Assembly (NCBI GenBank): GCA_030263475.1
Contig: SZPC01000002.1
Span: 1-64,000 of the forward strand
Source: OLB4 sp002050165
GTDB taxonomy: Bacteria > Bacteroidota > Ignavibacteria > Tepidaquicellales > Tepidaquicellaceae
DNA: 64,000 nucleotides
Direction: 5' to 3'
The translations under genes were made by a program, and so were the position numbers. The notes below the pieces were generated by a model, which searched no databases, had not been told where the DNA came from, and worked only from the letters and a program-made list of their open reading frames with translations. Shown here piece after piece: positions 18,222-26,759 of this stretch (its first letter is position 1; each line of letters begins with the position of its first letter).

Positions 18222-19289
18222 ATGGTAGAACAAAAATTCAAAGAAATCCAGTATCTTGACAGGAACGAATCCCAGTATGGTCCTTCACCGAAGTGTTTTG
18301 AGTTTCTGAAAGACGTTACAATAGACGAACTTTCATGGTATTCGAGAGATTATGCACGTGGCGTTAAATCCTCTTTGTCCGAGAGGATTGCAGCAGATTT
18401 TGATATAAGCGAAAAACAGGTAATTCTCTCCTATGGTAGTGAAGACCTGTTGAAACAAATCATCCATTATTACCTCGACAGAAAGGAACGGATACTAATC
18501 CCTAAACATGCATGGTGGTATTACAAAAAAGTGGCGTACGAAGTTGGTGGTTTTAATGTTGAATATCCCATGTACATTCTGGAAAAGGACGGATTGAAAT
18601 CGTATTATTACGATGTTGATAAAATGATAGAAATTTACAATCGTGAAAGACCACGAATAGTATTGATAGCATCTCCAAACAACCCGACCGGAAACAAGAT
18701 ACCAAAAGAAGAGCTAGGAAGATTTCTTGATGCTTGCCGTGGCGCTCTTGTTATGATCGACGAGGCATATTGGGGCTTCGGTTCAAAAGATAATTCCTAC
18801 GTTAAACCATTCATTGATGAATTTCCAAATCTTGTTATCTGCCGGACATTTTCAAAATACTATGCGCTTGCAGGTTTAAGGATAGGATTTGCGTTTGCCG
18901 GAAAGAACCTCGAAGAGTTGATAAATTATTCAGTCAGGTATCTTGGATTCAACCGGATTTCGGAAAAACTTGCGGAAATTGCGTTAGATGATGAACAGTA
19001 TTATTCCGATATCATGAATAAAATGCAGGAGGACAAGAAGTATTTTTACGATGAATTCAGAAAATTTGACGGATTTGAACCTTATAAAAGTTACGCAAAC
19101 TTTATGCTCGTAAATATGCCTACTGAAATCAGAAAAGATCTCGACAGTTTTCTGAAAGAAAGAAACCTTTTGATAAAATTTCTCAATGAAGAAGCTTTTA
19201 AAACCGAAACAAGAATTACTCTAGGTACACAGGAACAAAATCGTTACCTCATGGATAGTATAAAAGAATTTATGAACAACAGGAAATGA
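18222..19289 (+). CDS. HisC-like class I/II PLP aminotransferase
   Basis: 355 residues of the fold type I aminotransferase family, closest in motif to histidinol-phosphate aminotransferase. It shows SPNNPTG at 151-157, IDEAY with Asp180 and Tyr183, the PLP lysine Lys212 in FSKYYALAGLRIGF and Arg220. No other his genes are present, so the real substrate could be another phosphorylated or aromatic amino acid. It overlaps the DUF192 gene by four bases (ATGA). Confidence 0.88.
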   Translation: MVEQKFKEIQYLDRNESQYGPSPKCFEFLKDVTIDELSWYSRDYARGVKSSLSERIAADFDISEKQVILSYGSEDLLKQIIHYYLDRKERILIPKHAWWYYKKVAYEVGGFNVEYPMYILEKDGLKSYYYDVDKMIEIYNRERPRIVLIASPNNPTGNKIPKEELGRFLDACRGALVMIDEAYWGFGSKDNSYVKPFIDEFPNLVICRTFSKYYALAGLRIGFAFAGKNLEELINYSVRYLGFNRISEKLAEIALDDEQYYSDIMNKMQEDKKYFYDEFRKFDGFEPYKSYANFMLVNMPTEIRKDLDSFLKERNLLIKFLNEEAFKTETRITLGTQEQNRYLMDSIKEFMNNRK

Positions 19290-19849
19290 GCGGGAAAGGG
19301 AAAAGTTCTGCAAAAGGGTTTAATCCCAAATATATCTTCCTTGTCGTTCTTTCGGTTGTAATAATATATTTGGTTTATCATTTCGGATTCAGGCAAGATG
19401 AACCTGTTGGTTACAGATTACCAACGGTCGAGACCGAAAAATTTCCGGAAAAAACCGAACCACAGTTCACTAATGAAGGATCACTCAGATTTCTGAACTC
19501 TGCCGATAAGTCGTTAGGTTCGATTGAAATAGAAATTGCTGACAATCCATCCGAAAGGTCGCAGGGTTTGATGTTCAGAAAATCAATGCAGGAAAACCAG
19601 GGGATGTTGTTCCTTTTTCCGCTGGAAGAACCACAGTCATTCTGGATGAAAAACACACACATACCGCTTGACATAATTTTTGTAAATGCGAAAAAGCAAA
19701 TTGTAAAAATCCACAAAAACACAAAACCATTTTCAGAAAAATCCCTGCCATCTCAAAAACCCGCGAAATATGTTGTTGAAGTTAACGCAGGATACACCGA
19801 TAAACATGGAATAAGTGAAGGCGATAAAATAGATTGGGTATTAAAGTGA
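19286..19849 (+). CDS. DUF192 family protein, membrane-anchored
   Basis: 187 residues. A hydrophobic segment at about 13-30 (KYIFLVVLSVVIIYLVYHFGF) anchors the protein, followed by a linker and a full DUF192 domain: LGSIEIEIADNPSERSQGL, MRFRKSM-type FRKSMQENQGMLFLF, FWMKNTHIPLDIIFV. The family fold is known but its function is not. The start overlaps the aminotransferase stop (ATGA). Confidence 0.88.
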   Translation: MSGKGKSSAKGFNPKYIFLVVLSVVIIYLVYHFGFRQDEPVGYRLPTVETEKFPEKTEPQFTNEGSLRFLNSADKSLGSIEIEIADNPSERSQGLMFRKSMQENQGMLFLFPLEEPQSFWMKNTHIPLDIIFVNAKKQIVKIHKNTKPFSEKSLPSQKPAKYVVEVNAGYTDKHGISEGDKIDWVLK

Positions 19850-19897
19850 GAAATTTCTCCCTGACGTTCGTTTAATTAAATTTTGCAGATTCATTTC

Positions 19898-20506
19898 ATG
19901 TTAAATGATTATAAGGCTCACCTTTCAAAGGATAAACGTTTAAAGGTAATTATTTCAGGTGAAAAAGAATTCAGGCTTAAAAGACGAAAGAACCTGTTTC
20001 TTTTTTTGTGTGAATCAATAATGGGACAGCAGTTGTCCGGGAAAGTCGCTGATATTATCTATGACAGATTTCTTGAGCTGTTTGAAGATAAAAAACCGAC
20101 TCCTGAATTAGTTTCAAGTTTACCAGATGTAACTTTGAGAAAAATCGGTTTATCTAACAATAAATCCTCATACGTTAAAAATGTTGCAACTTTTGCAATT
20201 GAAGAGGGGATAGATTTCAAAACCATTAACAAAATGGACAATGAAAGTATAATAAAATATCTAACGCAAATTAAAGGTGTAGGAAGATGGACTGTTGAAA
20301 TGTTATTGATTTTTGCACTTGGCAGGGAAGATGTGTTTGCAGTTGATGATTACGGTATTCAAAGTGCAATGATAAAAATATTCAATCTCGAACACCTGAA
20401 AAACAAAGAACTAAAAGATAAACTTAAAAAGATATCCAATCGTTGGAGTCCATATAGAACCTATGCCTGCCTATACCTCTGGCATTGGAAAGATAATGTT
20501 ACTTAA
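19898..20506 (+). CDS. DNA-3-methyladenine glycosylase II-like (HhH-GPD)
   Basis: 202 residues from the ATG at 19898; an in-frame TTG at 19883 would add five residues. It removes alkylated bases in base-excision repair. The helix-hairpin-helix LTQIKGVGRWTVEMLL and the catalytic Asp region DVFAVDDYGIQSAM are intact, and IMGQQLSGKVADIIYDRF matches the AlkA/Mag1 group. It lacks the N-terminal AlkA domain, so it is the compact Mag-type form. Confidence 0.9.
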   Translation: MLNDYKAHLSKDKRLKVIISGEKEFRLKRRKNLFLFLCESIMGQQLSGKVADIIYDRFLELFEDKKPTPELVSSLPDVTLRKIGLSNNKSSYVKNVATFAIEEGIDFKTINKMDNESIIKYLTQIKGVGRWTVEMLLIFALGREDVFAVDDYGIQSAMIKIFNLEHLKNKELKDKLKKISNRWSPYRTYACLYLWHWKDNVT

Positions 20507-20692
20507 ATTCCAAAATCATTCCCTCAATTCTCCAAAACCCGGATTATTTATATAGGTGGATAATTTCACCGCTCATATACAATAAACCTCTGCAGTTAAT
20601 TGCTCCCGTCCGTCCCGGAATACATTTTGTTTGTATAAAGTTAATTGTAATTGCAAACCCTTAGCATTATTTTTACCGCAAAATCATTTCTT

Positions 20693-21310
20693 ATGAAAAC
20701 CACATTTCAAAAGTTAATATTTCTCGCAATTACAGTTTCCCTAAGTTTGAATCTTACCGGTTGCGGATATAATTCTCTGGTTAGTCAGGAAGAGAATGTT
20801 AACTCTGCATGGGCACAAGTTGAAAACCAATATCAAAGGCGTGCTGACCTGATACCCAATTTAGTCAATACAGTAAAGGGTTCAGCTGACTTTGAGAAGT
20901 CGGTATTAACTGAAGTAACCGACGCAAGATCGAAAGTGGGGCAAACTAAAATTACAGCAGATGATCTTAACGATCCGGAGAAATTCCAACAATTTCAAAA
21001 TGCACAAGATCAGTTATCTTCCGCGATATCGAGGTTGCTGATGGTTGTCGAAAATTACCCTCAGATAAAATCGAATGAAAACTTCCTGCAACTTCAGGCG
21101 CAGCTTGAAGGTACGGAAAACCGAATCTCCGTTGAACGAAAGAGATTTAATGAAGCTGTACAGACTTACAATACTTCCATTAGGAAATTCCCGACTATAA
21201 TTACAGCTAAAATTTTCGGATTTCAGGAGAAACAATACTTCCAATCGCGCGAGGGTTCTGAAGAAGCGCCTGATGTTAAATTCGATTTCAAAAAGGAGGA
21301 GAAAAAGTAA
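20693..21310 (+). CDS. lemA: LemA-family lipoprotein
   Basis: 205 residues from the ATG at 20693; an upstream TTG at 20651 would put a non-signal tail before the signal peptide and is rejected. The signal peptide ends in the lipobox LTGC. The LemA core follows: NSLVSQEENVNSAWAQVENQYQRR, DLIPNLVNTVKG, then a coiled helix ending RKFPTIITAKIFGFQEKQYFQ. The function of LemA is poorly known. The next gene begins one base after the stop region. Confidence 0.93.
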   Translation: MKTTFQKLIFLAITVSLSLNLTGCGYNSLVSQEENVNSAWAQVENQYQRRADLIPNLVNTVKGSADFEKSVLTEVTDARSKVGQTKITADDLNDPEKFQQFQNAQDQLSSAISRLLMVVENYPQIKSNENFLQLQAQLEGTENRISVERKRFNEAVQTYNTSIRKFPTIITAKIFGFQEKQYFQSREGSEEAPDVKFDFKKEEKK

Positions 21311-21311
21311 C

Positions 21312-22031
21312 ATGAAATTCGTAAAAACATTTTTTGTAATCGTATTTTCATTATCAACTATTAATGCCTTTGCGACTGATATTGACGAGGTGCTTCAGAA
21401 ATACGTCGATATATTGGGCGGAAGGGAGTTGATGGATTCTGTGAATTCTGAACTGGCAAAAGGAAAATTTGAAGTTATGGGCTTTTCGGGTAATATTTTA
21501 ATTTACACAAATAAGGATTTACGAATGCTCATTGTAAATGTCCAGATTGGTGAAGGCGATTCCCGTTCGGTTTTAATGCGTGACTATATTAGTCCGGATA
21601 AAGCATTCACTTTTCAAATGGGTACGACCGTAAACCATTCGGCTGAGGAAATTGAAACGCGATTGAGAAATGCACTGGATGAAAATATCTATAAACTTGC
21701 CGTTGGTTATAAAGAGCTTGGATATTCTGCAGAGATGGAAGCAGTTGAGACTGAACTTGGAAACGTTTATAATATTACATTCAGCAAAAACGGTGAACCC
21801 AAAAAATTGCTGGTCTTCGATGCACATAGTGGTTACCTTATCCGTTCCGAAGATTACGAAAACGAATTGAGTGTAAACTACAGTGATTATAAAGAAGTTG
21901 GTTCAAGTGGATTAACCCGCCCGTTCAAGCTAAAACAAAAGATAAAAAATTTTGTAACGGATATTACGATTGAAGAAATACTATTCAACCAACCCGAGCC
22001 CGAAGGGCTTTCGGAAGTGCCTGAACAATAA
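21312..22031 (+). CDS. exported protein of unknown function, lipoprotein-sorting-like
   Basis: 239 residues from the ATG at 21312, chosen because AGGAGGA lies at 21294-21300, eleven bases upstream, and the signal peptide starts there (FVKTFFVIVFSLSTINAFA). The mature protein opens VLQKYVDILGGRELM and alternates beta strands as in LolA/LolB-like or M16-associated exported proteins (GKFEVMGFSGNILIYTNK, LLVFDAHSGYLIRSED). The specific family is unsure. It follows lemA and precedes the nucleotidyltransferase fusion by 12 bases. Confidence 0.65.
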   Translation: MKFVKTFFVIVFSLSTINAFATDIDEVLQKYVDILGGRELMDSVNSELAKGKFEVMGFSGNILIYTNKDLRMLIVNVQIGEGDSRSVLMRDYISPDKAFTFQMGTTVNHSAEEIETRLRNALDENIYKLAVGYKELGYSAEMEAVETELGNVYNITFSKNGEPKKLLVFDAHSGYLIRSEDYENELSVNYSDYKEVGSSGLTRPFKLKQKIKNFVTDITIEEILFNQPEPEGLSEVPEQ

Positions 22032-22043
22032 ATAATTCAGATT

Positions 22044-24491
22044 ATGCAGGCAGTAATAATGGCGGGCGGTTTCGGTACAAGGCTAAGACCTCTTACCAAT
22101 AACATTCCGAAACCAATGACGCCTATAGCAAATAAACCAATCCTAGAACACATTTTCAATCTTCTGAAATCGAATGGATTCCATGATTATGTTATGTTGT
22201 TATATTTTATGCCGGAAGTTATCAGGGGTTACTTTGGAAACGGTGAAAAATTCGGTGTCAATATTCAGTATATTTTACCCGATGCTGATTACGGCACTGC
22301 GGGAGCAGTAAAGCTCGCCGAGAAATTTATTAAAGGGGATTTCATTGTCATCAGCGGTGACGTGCTGACTGACTTTAACCTTCGCGAAGTTTTCGATTTC
22401 CATAAAAGTAAAAATACAATTGCAACGCTTTCACTTTACAGCGCTGAAAATCCGCTCCAGTTCGGTATAGTGCTGACTGACGAGAATAATAGGATTGTAC
22501 GTTTTCTCGAAAAACCATCTTCATCGGAAGTTTTCTCCGATACAATCAACACCGGAATTTACTTCTTTAGAAAGGAAATTTTCAATCATATTCCTGAAGG
22601 AGAAAATTACGATTTCTCTAAAGACCTATTTCCCAAACTTCTCGGAAATAATACTAAACTTTTTGGTTATAAAACCTCCGGTTACTGGCGTGACGTTGGC
22701 AACCTTGAGGAGTATATAACTTCCAATCTTGATGTATTGCAGGGTAAGCTATCTTACATCAATACTTCGGGTACAAACCAGAATTACATCAGTGAATCAG
22801 CTATTGTAGATAAATCCGCAATAATCGAAAACAGCATAATTGGAGATAATTGTATAATTGAAAACGATGCTGTAATAAAAAACAGCATCCTCTGGGAAGG
22901 TGTAAAAATCGAACCCGGTGTTTCTGCTTTATTCGATGTAATCGGAAGGAATTGTACAATCGGAAGAAACACGAGAATAAATGATTACGTCTTTATTGGC
23001 GATGATTGTCAGATAGGGAAAAATGTATTCATCAGCTCAAGCATCAAAATATGGAATAAGAAAAATATTGATAGCAATACGAAGGTTACCAAATCTTTAA
23101 TTTACGAAGATACTTTTTTCAATGAATTGTTTACAGATTCAAGGATAACCGGATTGTCAAATTTACAGATTAATCCGGAGTTTGGGGCAAAACTTGGAAC
23201 TGTTTACGGCGCGACTTTAGGAGTGGGCAAAAAAGTACTGCTGGCAAGGGATATAGACGATGTATCAAATCTCATCAAGCGATCTATATCTGCCGGGATG
23301 TTATCTTCCGGAATTGAAGTTAACGACCTGCAGGTAATTTCTGTGCCTATTCTCAGACAGGAATTGAAAAACGGTAACGGTGCGGGAGGAATATTTGTTA
23401 GGAAATCGCCGTTCGATAAAGCGTCAACCGATATTATTTTTCTCGATAAAAGCGGTAAAGACCTTTCAGGCAACAGAACGAAAGCAATCGAGCGGATGTT
23501 CTTTAGCGAGGAATATCAGCGGGCGGATTTCTATAACGTCGGAATGCTTAAATTTCCCGAACGGACAAATCAACGGTATCGGGAGCATTTCCTCGAATGC
23601 CTTGATGTGGACGCTATAAAGAAAAAGAAATTCAGGTTAGTGATTGATTATTCCTACGGTATCGCCTCAACAATTTTTCCAAATATAATAGGTGATCTAG
23701 GTTGCGAAGTTGTTTCATTATCGGCGCATCTGGATAAGGAAAAGATTACAAGAACGATTGATGAATTCAATCTCGCGTTCACAAATTTCACCTATGTTAT
23801 CAAATCGCTTAATTACGATCTGGGGTTTATGATTGATGCAGGAAGTGAGAAAATCTGGCTTGTTACCTCGGACGGGGAAAAACTTAACGGTGATAGATTC
23901 CTTGTGCTTGTACTTAAAATGTTTCTCATGGCGACTTCGGGAGTGAAAAAAATCGCAGTCCCCGTTCCCGCAACCTCTGAAGTTGATATCGTTGCAAAAG
24001 AATATAATGTAGAAGTAATTCGCGTTAAAGACACCCATTTCGCTATGATGAATGCATGTGATGACCCCGAAGTGAAATTTGTCGGTGGCACAAAAGGTGG
24101 GTTCCTTTTCCCGGAATTTCTGTACGCAACTGACGGGATGTTTTCAGTTGTGAAAATTCTGGAGCTGATTGCCAAAACTAATTCAGACTTAAATGCGCTG
24201 AACTCCGGAATTGAAAAACTCCATATGTTGAAAGAAAATATTATCTGCCCTAAAGAGTTGAAAGGAAAAGTTATGAGAATGTTCATGGAAGAAAATATTC
24301 ATGAACGACAGTATCTCATTGACGGTGTAAGATTGTTGCTTGATGATGATACAACCGTATTGTTTATTCCCGATCGGGATAGAAATCTTTTGCACCTGAA
24401 TGTAGAATCACGTTCACTTGAATTGTCAAAAGAATTAATGGCACAGTACAAATCACAAGTTCAGAGATATTTATCAAGTTTAAATTATTAA
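22044..24491 (+). CDS. sugar-1-phosphate guanylyl/nucleotidyltransferase fused to phosphomannomutase-like domain
   Basis: 815 residues. Domain 1 (about 1-235) is a nucleotidyltransferase with GGFGTRLRPL (residues 8-17) and KPM. Domain 2 (about 245-360) is a left-handed beta-helix of hexapeptide repeats (AIVDKSAIIENSIIGDN). Domain 3 (about 370-815) has the phosphohexomutase fold, but the catalytic phosphoserine loop TASHNP is replaced by FVRKSPFDK, and the metal loop is altered as well. This matches the Mpg type with a mutase-like domain that probably does not catalyse transfer. It may make GDP-mannose or a related nucleotide sugar for cell-surface glycans. Confidence 0.88.
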   Translation: MQAVIMAGGFGTRLRPLTNNIPKPMTPIANKPILEHIFNLLKSNGFHDYVMLLYFMPEVIRGYFGNGEKFGVNIQYILPDADYGTAGAVKLAEKFIKGDFIVISGDVLTDFNLREVFDFHKSKNTIATLSLYSAENPLQFGIVLTDENNRIVRFLEKPSSSEVFSDTINTGIYFFRKEIFNHIPEGENYDFSKDLFPKLLGNNTKLFGYKTSGYWRDVGNLEEYITSNLDVLQGKLSYINTSGTNQNYISESAIVDKSAIIENSIIGDNCIIENDAVIKNSILWEGVKIEPGVSALFDVIGRNCTIGRNTRINDYVFIGDDCQIGKNVFISSSIKIWNKKNIDSNTKVTKSLIYEDTFFNELFTDSRITGLSNLQINPEFGAKLGTVYGATLGVGKKVLLARDIDDVSNLIKRSISAGMLSSGIEVNDLQVISVPILRQELKNGNGAGGIFVRKSPFDKASTDIIFLDKSGKDLSGNRTKAIERMFFSEEYQRADFYNVGMLKFPERTNQRYREHFLECLDVDAIKKKKFRLVIDYSYGIASTIFPNIIGDLGCEVVSLSAHLDKEKITRTIDEFNLAFTNFTYVIKSLNYDLGFMIDAGSEKIWLVTSDGEKLNGDRFLVLVLKMFLMATSGVKKIAVPVPATSEVDIVAKEYNVEVIRVKDTHFAMMNACDDPEVKFVGGTKGGFLFPEFLYATDGMFSVVKILELIAKTNSDLNALNSGIEKLHMLKENIICPKELKGKVMRMFMEENIHERQYLIDGVRLLLDDDTTVLFIPDRDRNLLHLNVESRSLELSKELMAQYKSQVQRYLSSLNY

Positions 24492-24501
24492 AAACTTTCG
24501 T

Positions 24502-24972
24502 ATGAAAATCAGTGAAATATTAACCGAAAAACTGATCTCAATAACACTTCACCCTAAAAATAAGGAAGAGGCGATAAACCAGATGATAGAACTTGCAGAT
24601 AATTCCGGCAACTTTATTGAAATTGACGAAGTGAGGAGAAGTGTTTTTGAGCGCGAAAAACTTGTCTCCACCGGTGTTGGCAAAGGGTTTGCAATTCCTC
24701 ACGGTAAAACTGACGAGATAAAGGATGTAACTGCTTCATTTGCAGTTCTTGAAAATCCGATTGACTTCGATTCAATTGATTCCAAACCTGTAAAGTTTAT
24801 ATTTCTGCTTGTCGGGAAAGAAAGCCTTCTGAATGCGCATATAAAACTTCTGAGCCGGATTTCAAGAATAATGAATAAAGATGAATTCCGTGAAAAATTA
24901 TCAAATGCCAAATCTCCCGGAATGGTTTTAAAGTTGTTTACTGAAGAAGAGCAAAACTACCTCGATATTTAG
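24502..24972 (+). CDS. PTS EIIA, PtsN/fructose type
   Basis: 156 residues covering one EIIA-2 domain. The phosphorylated His is His67 in GFAIPHGKT. There is no EIIB or EIIC domain or neighbour, so this looks like a regulatory EIIA of the nitrogen-PTS kind and not a transporter. The E I gene lies at 58851-60635. Ten bases separate it from the upstream nucleotidyltransferase gene. Confidence 0.9.
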   Translation: MKISEILTEKLISITLHPKNKEEAINQMIELADNSGNFIEIDEVRRSVFEREKLVSTGVGKGFAIPHGKTDEIKDVTASFAVLENPIDFDSIDSKPVKFIFLLVGKESLLNAHIKLLSRISRIMNKDEFREKLSNAKSPGMVLKLFTEEEQNYLDI

Positions 24973-24991
24973 TTTCATATAAAATTTGACG

Positions 24992-26701
24992 ATGGAAAAA
25001 ATTTCTTACAAGCTCTCAATTGAAAAGCCATCAACACATTATTGCAATGTTGAATTAAGGTTCAGGTCTGAACATACGACAGATAAAATTTCATTGCCCG
25101 TTTGGACTCCCGGTTCCTATCTGATACGGGAGTTCGCAAGATTTGTATCTAATGTATCTTGCAGAGATGAAAACAATGACCTGGTTTCAATTCAAAAAGT
25201 GAACAAAAACACATGGCAGATTAACGGACAACCTGGTGAGAGAATAGTTTCATATAGAGTTTATTGTAACGAGACTACTGTGAGAAGTTCGGTAATAAAC
25301 AACAAGCGCGCATTTCTTAACGGCTCAAATTTTTTCATGAGAGTTGAAAACAAGGAGCATCTCGAACACGAGGTCGAGTTTAAAGTTCCTGATGCATGGC
25401 GTAATATTTCTACCGGATTATATCAACGGTCGCAGTTTATATTCTATCATAAAAATTACGATGATTTCATAGATTGCCCGGTTGAAATCGGCAACCAGAT
25501 AATTGAATCATTTGAAGTGAACGGTATTAAACACACAATTTCAATTCACGGTAAAGGTAATTATGACCCCAAAAGATTACAGGGAGAATTCAAAAGTATT
25601 GTTGAAACTCAGAGTAATTTTTTCGGCGGAATACCTTATGACTTTTATACTTTTTTAATAGACTTTCAGGAAAGTGGTTACGGTGGTCTGGAACACAAAA
25701 ATTCTTTTGCGGCTATTTTTCCATCGTGGGATTTTAACGACCCGGAGGCATATAGAAAATTCCTCGGTTTGATTTCACACGAATATTTCCATCTGTGGAA
25801 TGTCAAACGAATCAGACCGGTTGAGCTTGGTCCGTTTGACTACGATAAAGAAAACTATACTGAATCACATTGGATAACTGAAGGGTGGACGAGTTTTTAC
25901 GATAACCTTTTTTTGTATCGTTCGGGGTTAATAAACGAGAGTGAATATTATTCGCTGATCAAACGCGAAGTGAACGAAGTCTTACACTATTCGGGCAGAT
26001 TCGAAATGTCGCTTGCGGAATCAAGTTTTGATAACTGGATTAAGTTTTACAGAAAACACGAAAACACGAGAAACGAACAGATCTCTTATTATACCAAAGG
26101 TGCGCTTGTAGCAATGCTACTGAATCTTGAAATTATAAAGCTGACCGACTGTAAACATTCCCTCGATGATGTGTTGCTTTGCCTTTGGAAAGATTATAAA
26201 GAAAATCCCGAAACAGGTTATACACAATCACGTGTAAGAGACTTGTGCGAAAGCATTTGCGGAAAAAGTTTTGAAACGTTCTGGCAGGATTTTATTTACG
26301 GGACAAAGGATATTCCGATAGACCAGTATTTTGAACTTTCCGGATTAAAATTAGTTGACACAAACTCTGGTAAAATTTCGCTTGATGTCGCATATTCCTC
26401 CAATCACGAAGGCGTTTATTTAAATGAAGTTTACAAAGGTGGTACTGCATATGATTCGGGTCTCCAATCTGGTGACGAAATAATTGCAATAAATAACATC
26501 AGGGTTTCGCGAAATCAACTTGATAAAATTTTAGGTTCATTTAAATACGGCGATGAAATTGAAGTCATGATCAACCGAGGCGGATATATCGAAACACAAT
26601 CTGTAAAGTTAATTCCGGCTCTTCCGAATTACAATATTGAGTTGATAGAAGAAATTAGTGAACAACAAAAAGCTTTCCGGGATAAATGGTTGAACGGTTA
26701 A
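24992..26701 (+). CDS. M61 family metallopeptidase with PDZ domain
   Basis: 569 residues from the ATG at 24992 (a TTG six bases upstream is in frame). The zinc site is HEYFH (His263, Glu264, His267), then WNVKRIRP and the second-zinc region ITEGWTSFYD, typical of glycyl aminopeptidases (M61). A PDZ domain occupies about residues 445-545 (GVYLNEVYKGGTAYDSGLQ). No signal peptide is visible, so it is probably cytoplasmic. Twenty bases separate it from the EIIA gene, within the same operon. Confidence 0.92.
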   Translation: MEKISYKLSIEKPSTHYCNVELRFRSEHTTDKISLPVWTPGSYLIREFARFVSNVSCRDENNDLVSIQKVNKNTWQINGQPGERIVSYRVYCNETTVRSSVINNKRAFLNGSNFFMRVENKEHLEHEVEFKVPDAWRNISTGLYQRSQFIFYHKNYDDFIDCPVEIGNQIIESFEVNGIKHTISIHGKGNYDPKRLQGEFKSIVETQSNFFGGIPYDFYTFLIDFQESGYGGLEHKNSFAAIFPSWDFNDPEAYRKFLGLISHEYFHLWNVKRIRPVELGPFDYDKENYTESHWITEGWTSFYDNLFLYRSGLINESEYYSLIKREVNEVLHYSGRFEMSLAESSFDNWIKFYRKHENTRNEQISYYTKGALVAMLLNLEIIKLTDCKHSLDDVLLCLWKDYKENPETGYTQSRVRDLCESICGKSFETFWQDFIYGTKDIPIDQYFELSGLKLVDTNSGKISLDVAYSSNHEGVYLNEVYKGGTAYDSGLQSGDEIIAINNIRVSRNQLDKILGSFKYGDEIEVMINRGGYIETQSVKLIPALPNYNIELIEEISEQQKAFRDKWLNG

Positions 26702-26759
26702 TTCCGGGTTATAGATTTTAAAATTACCATAGAATTTCAATATTAAATATATTAACACC

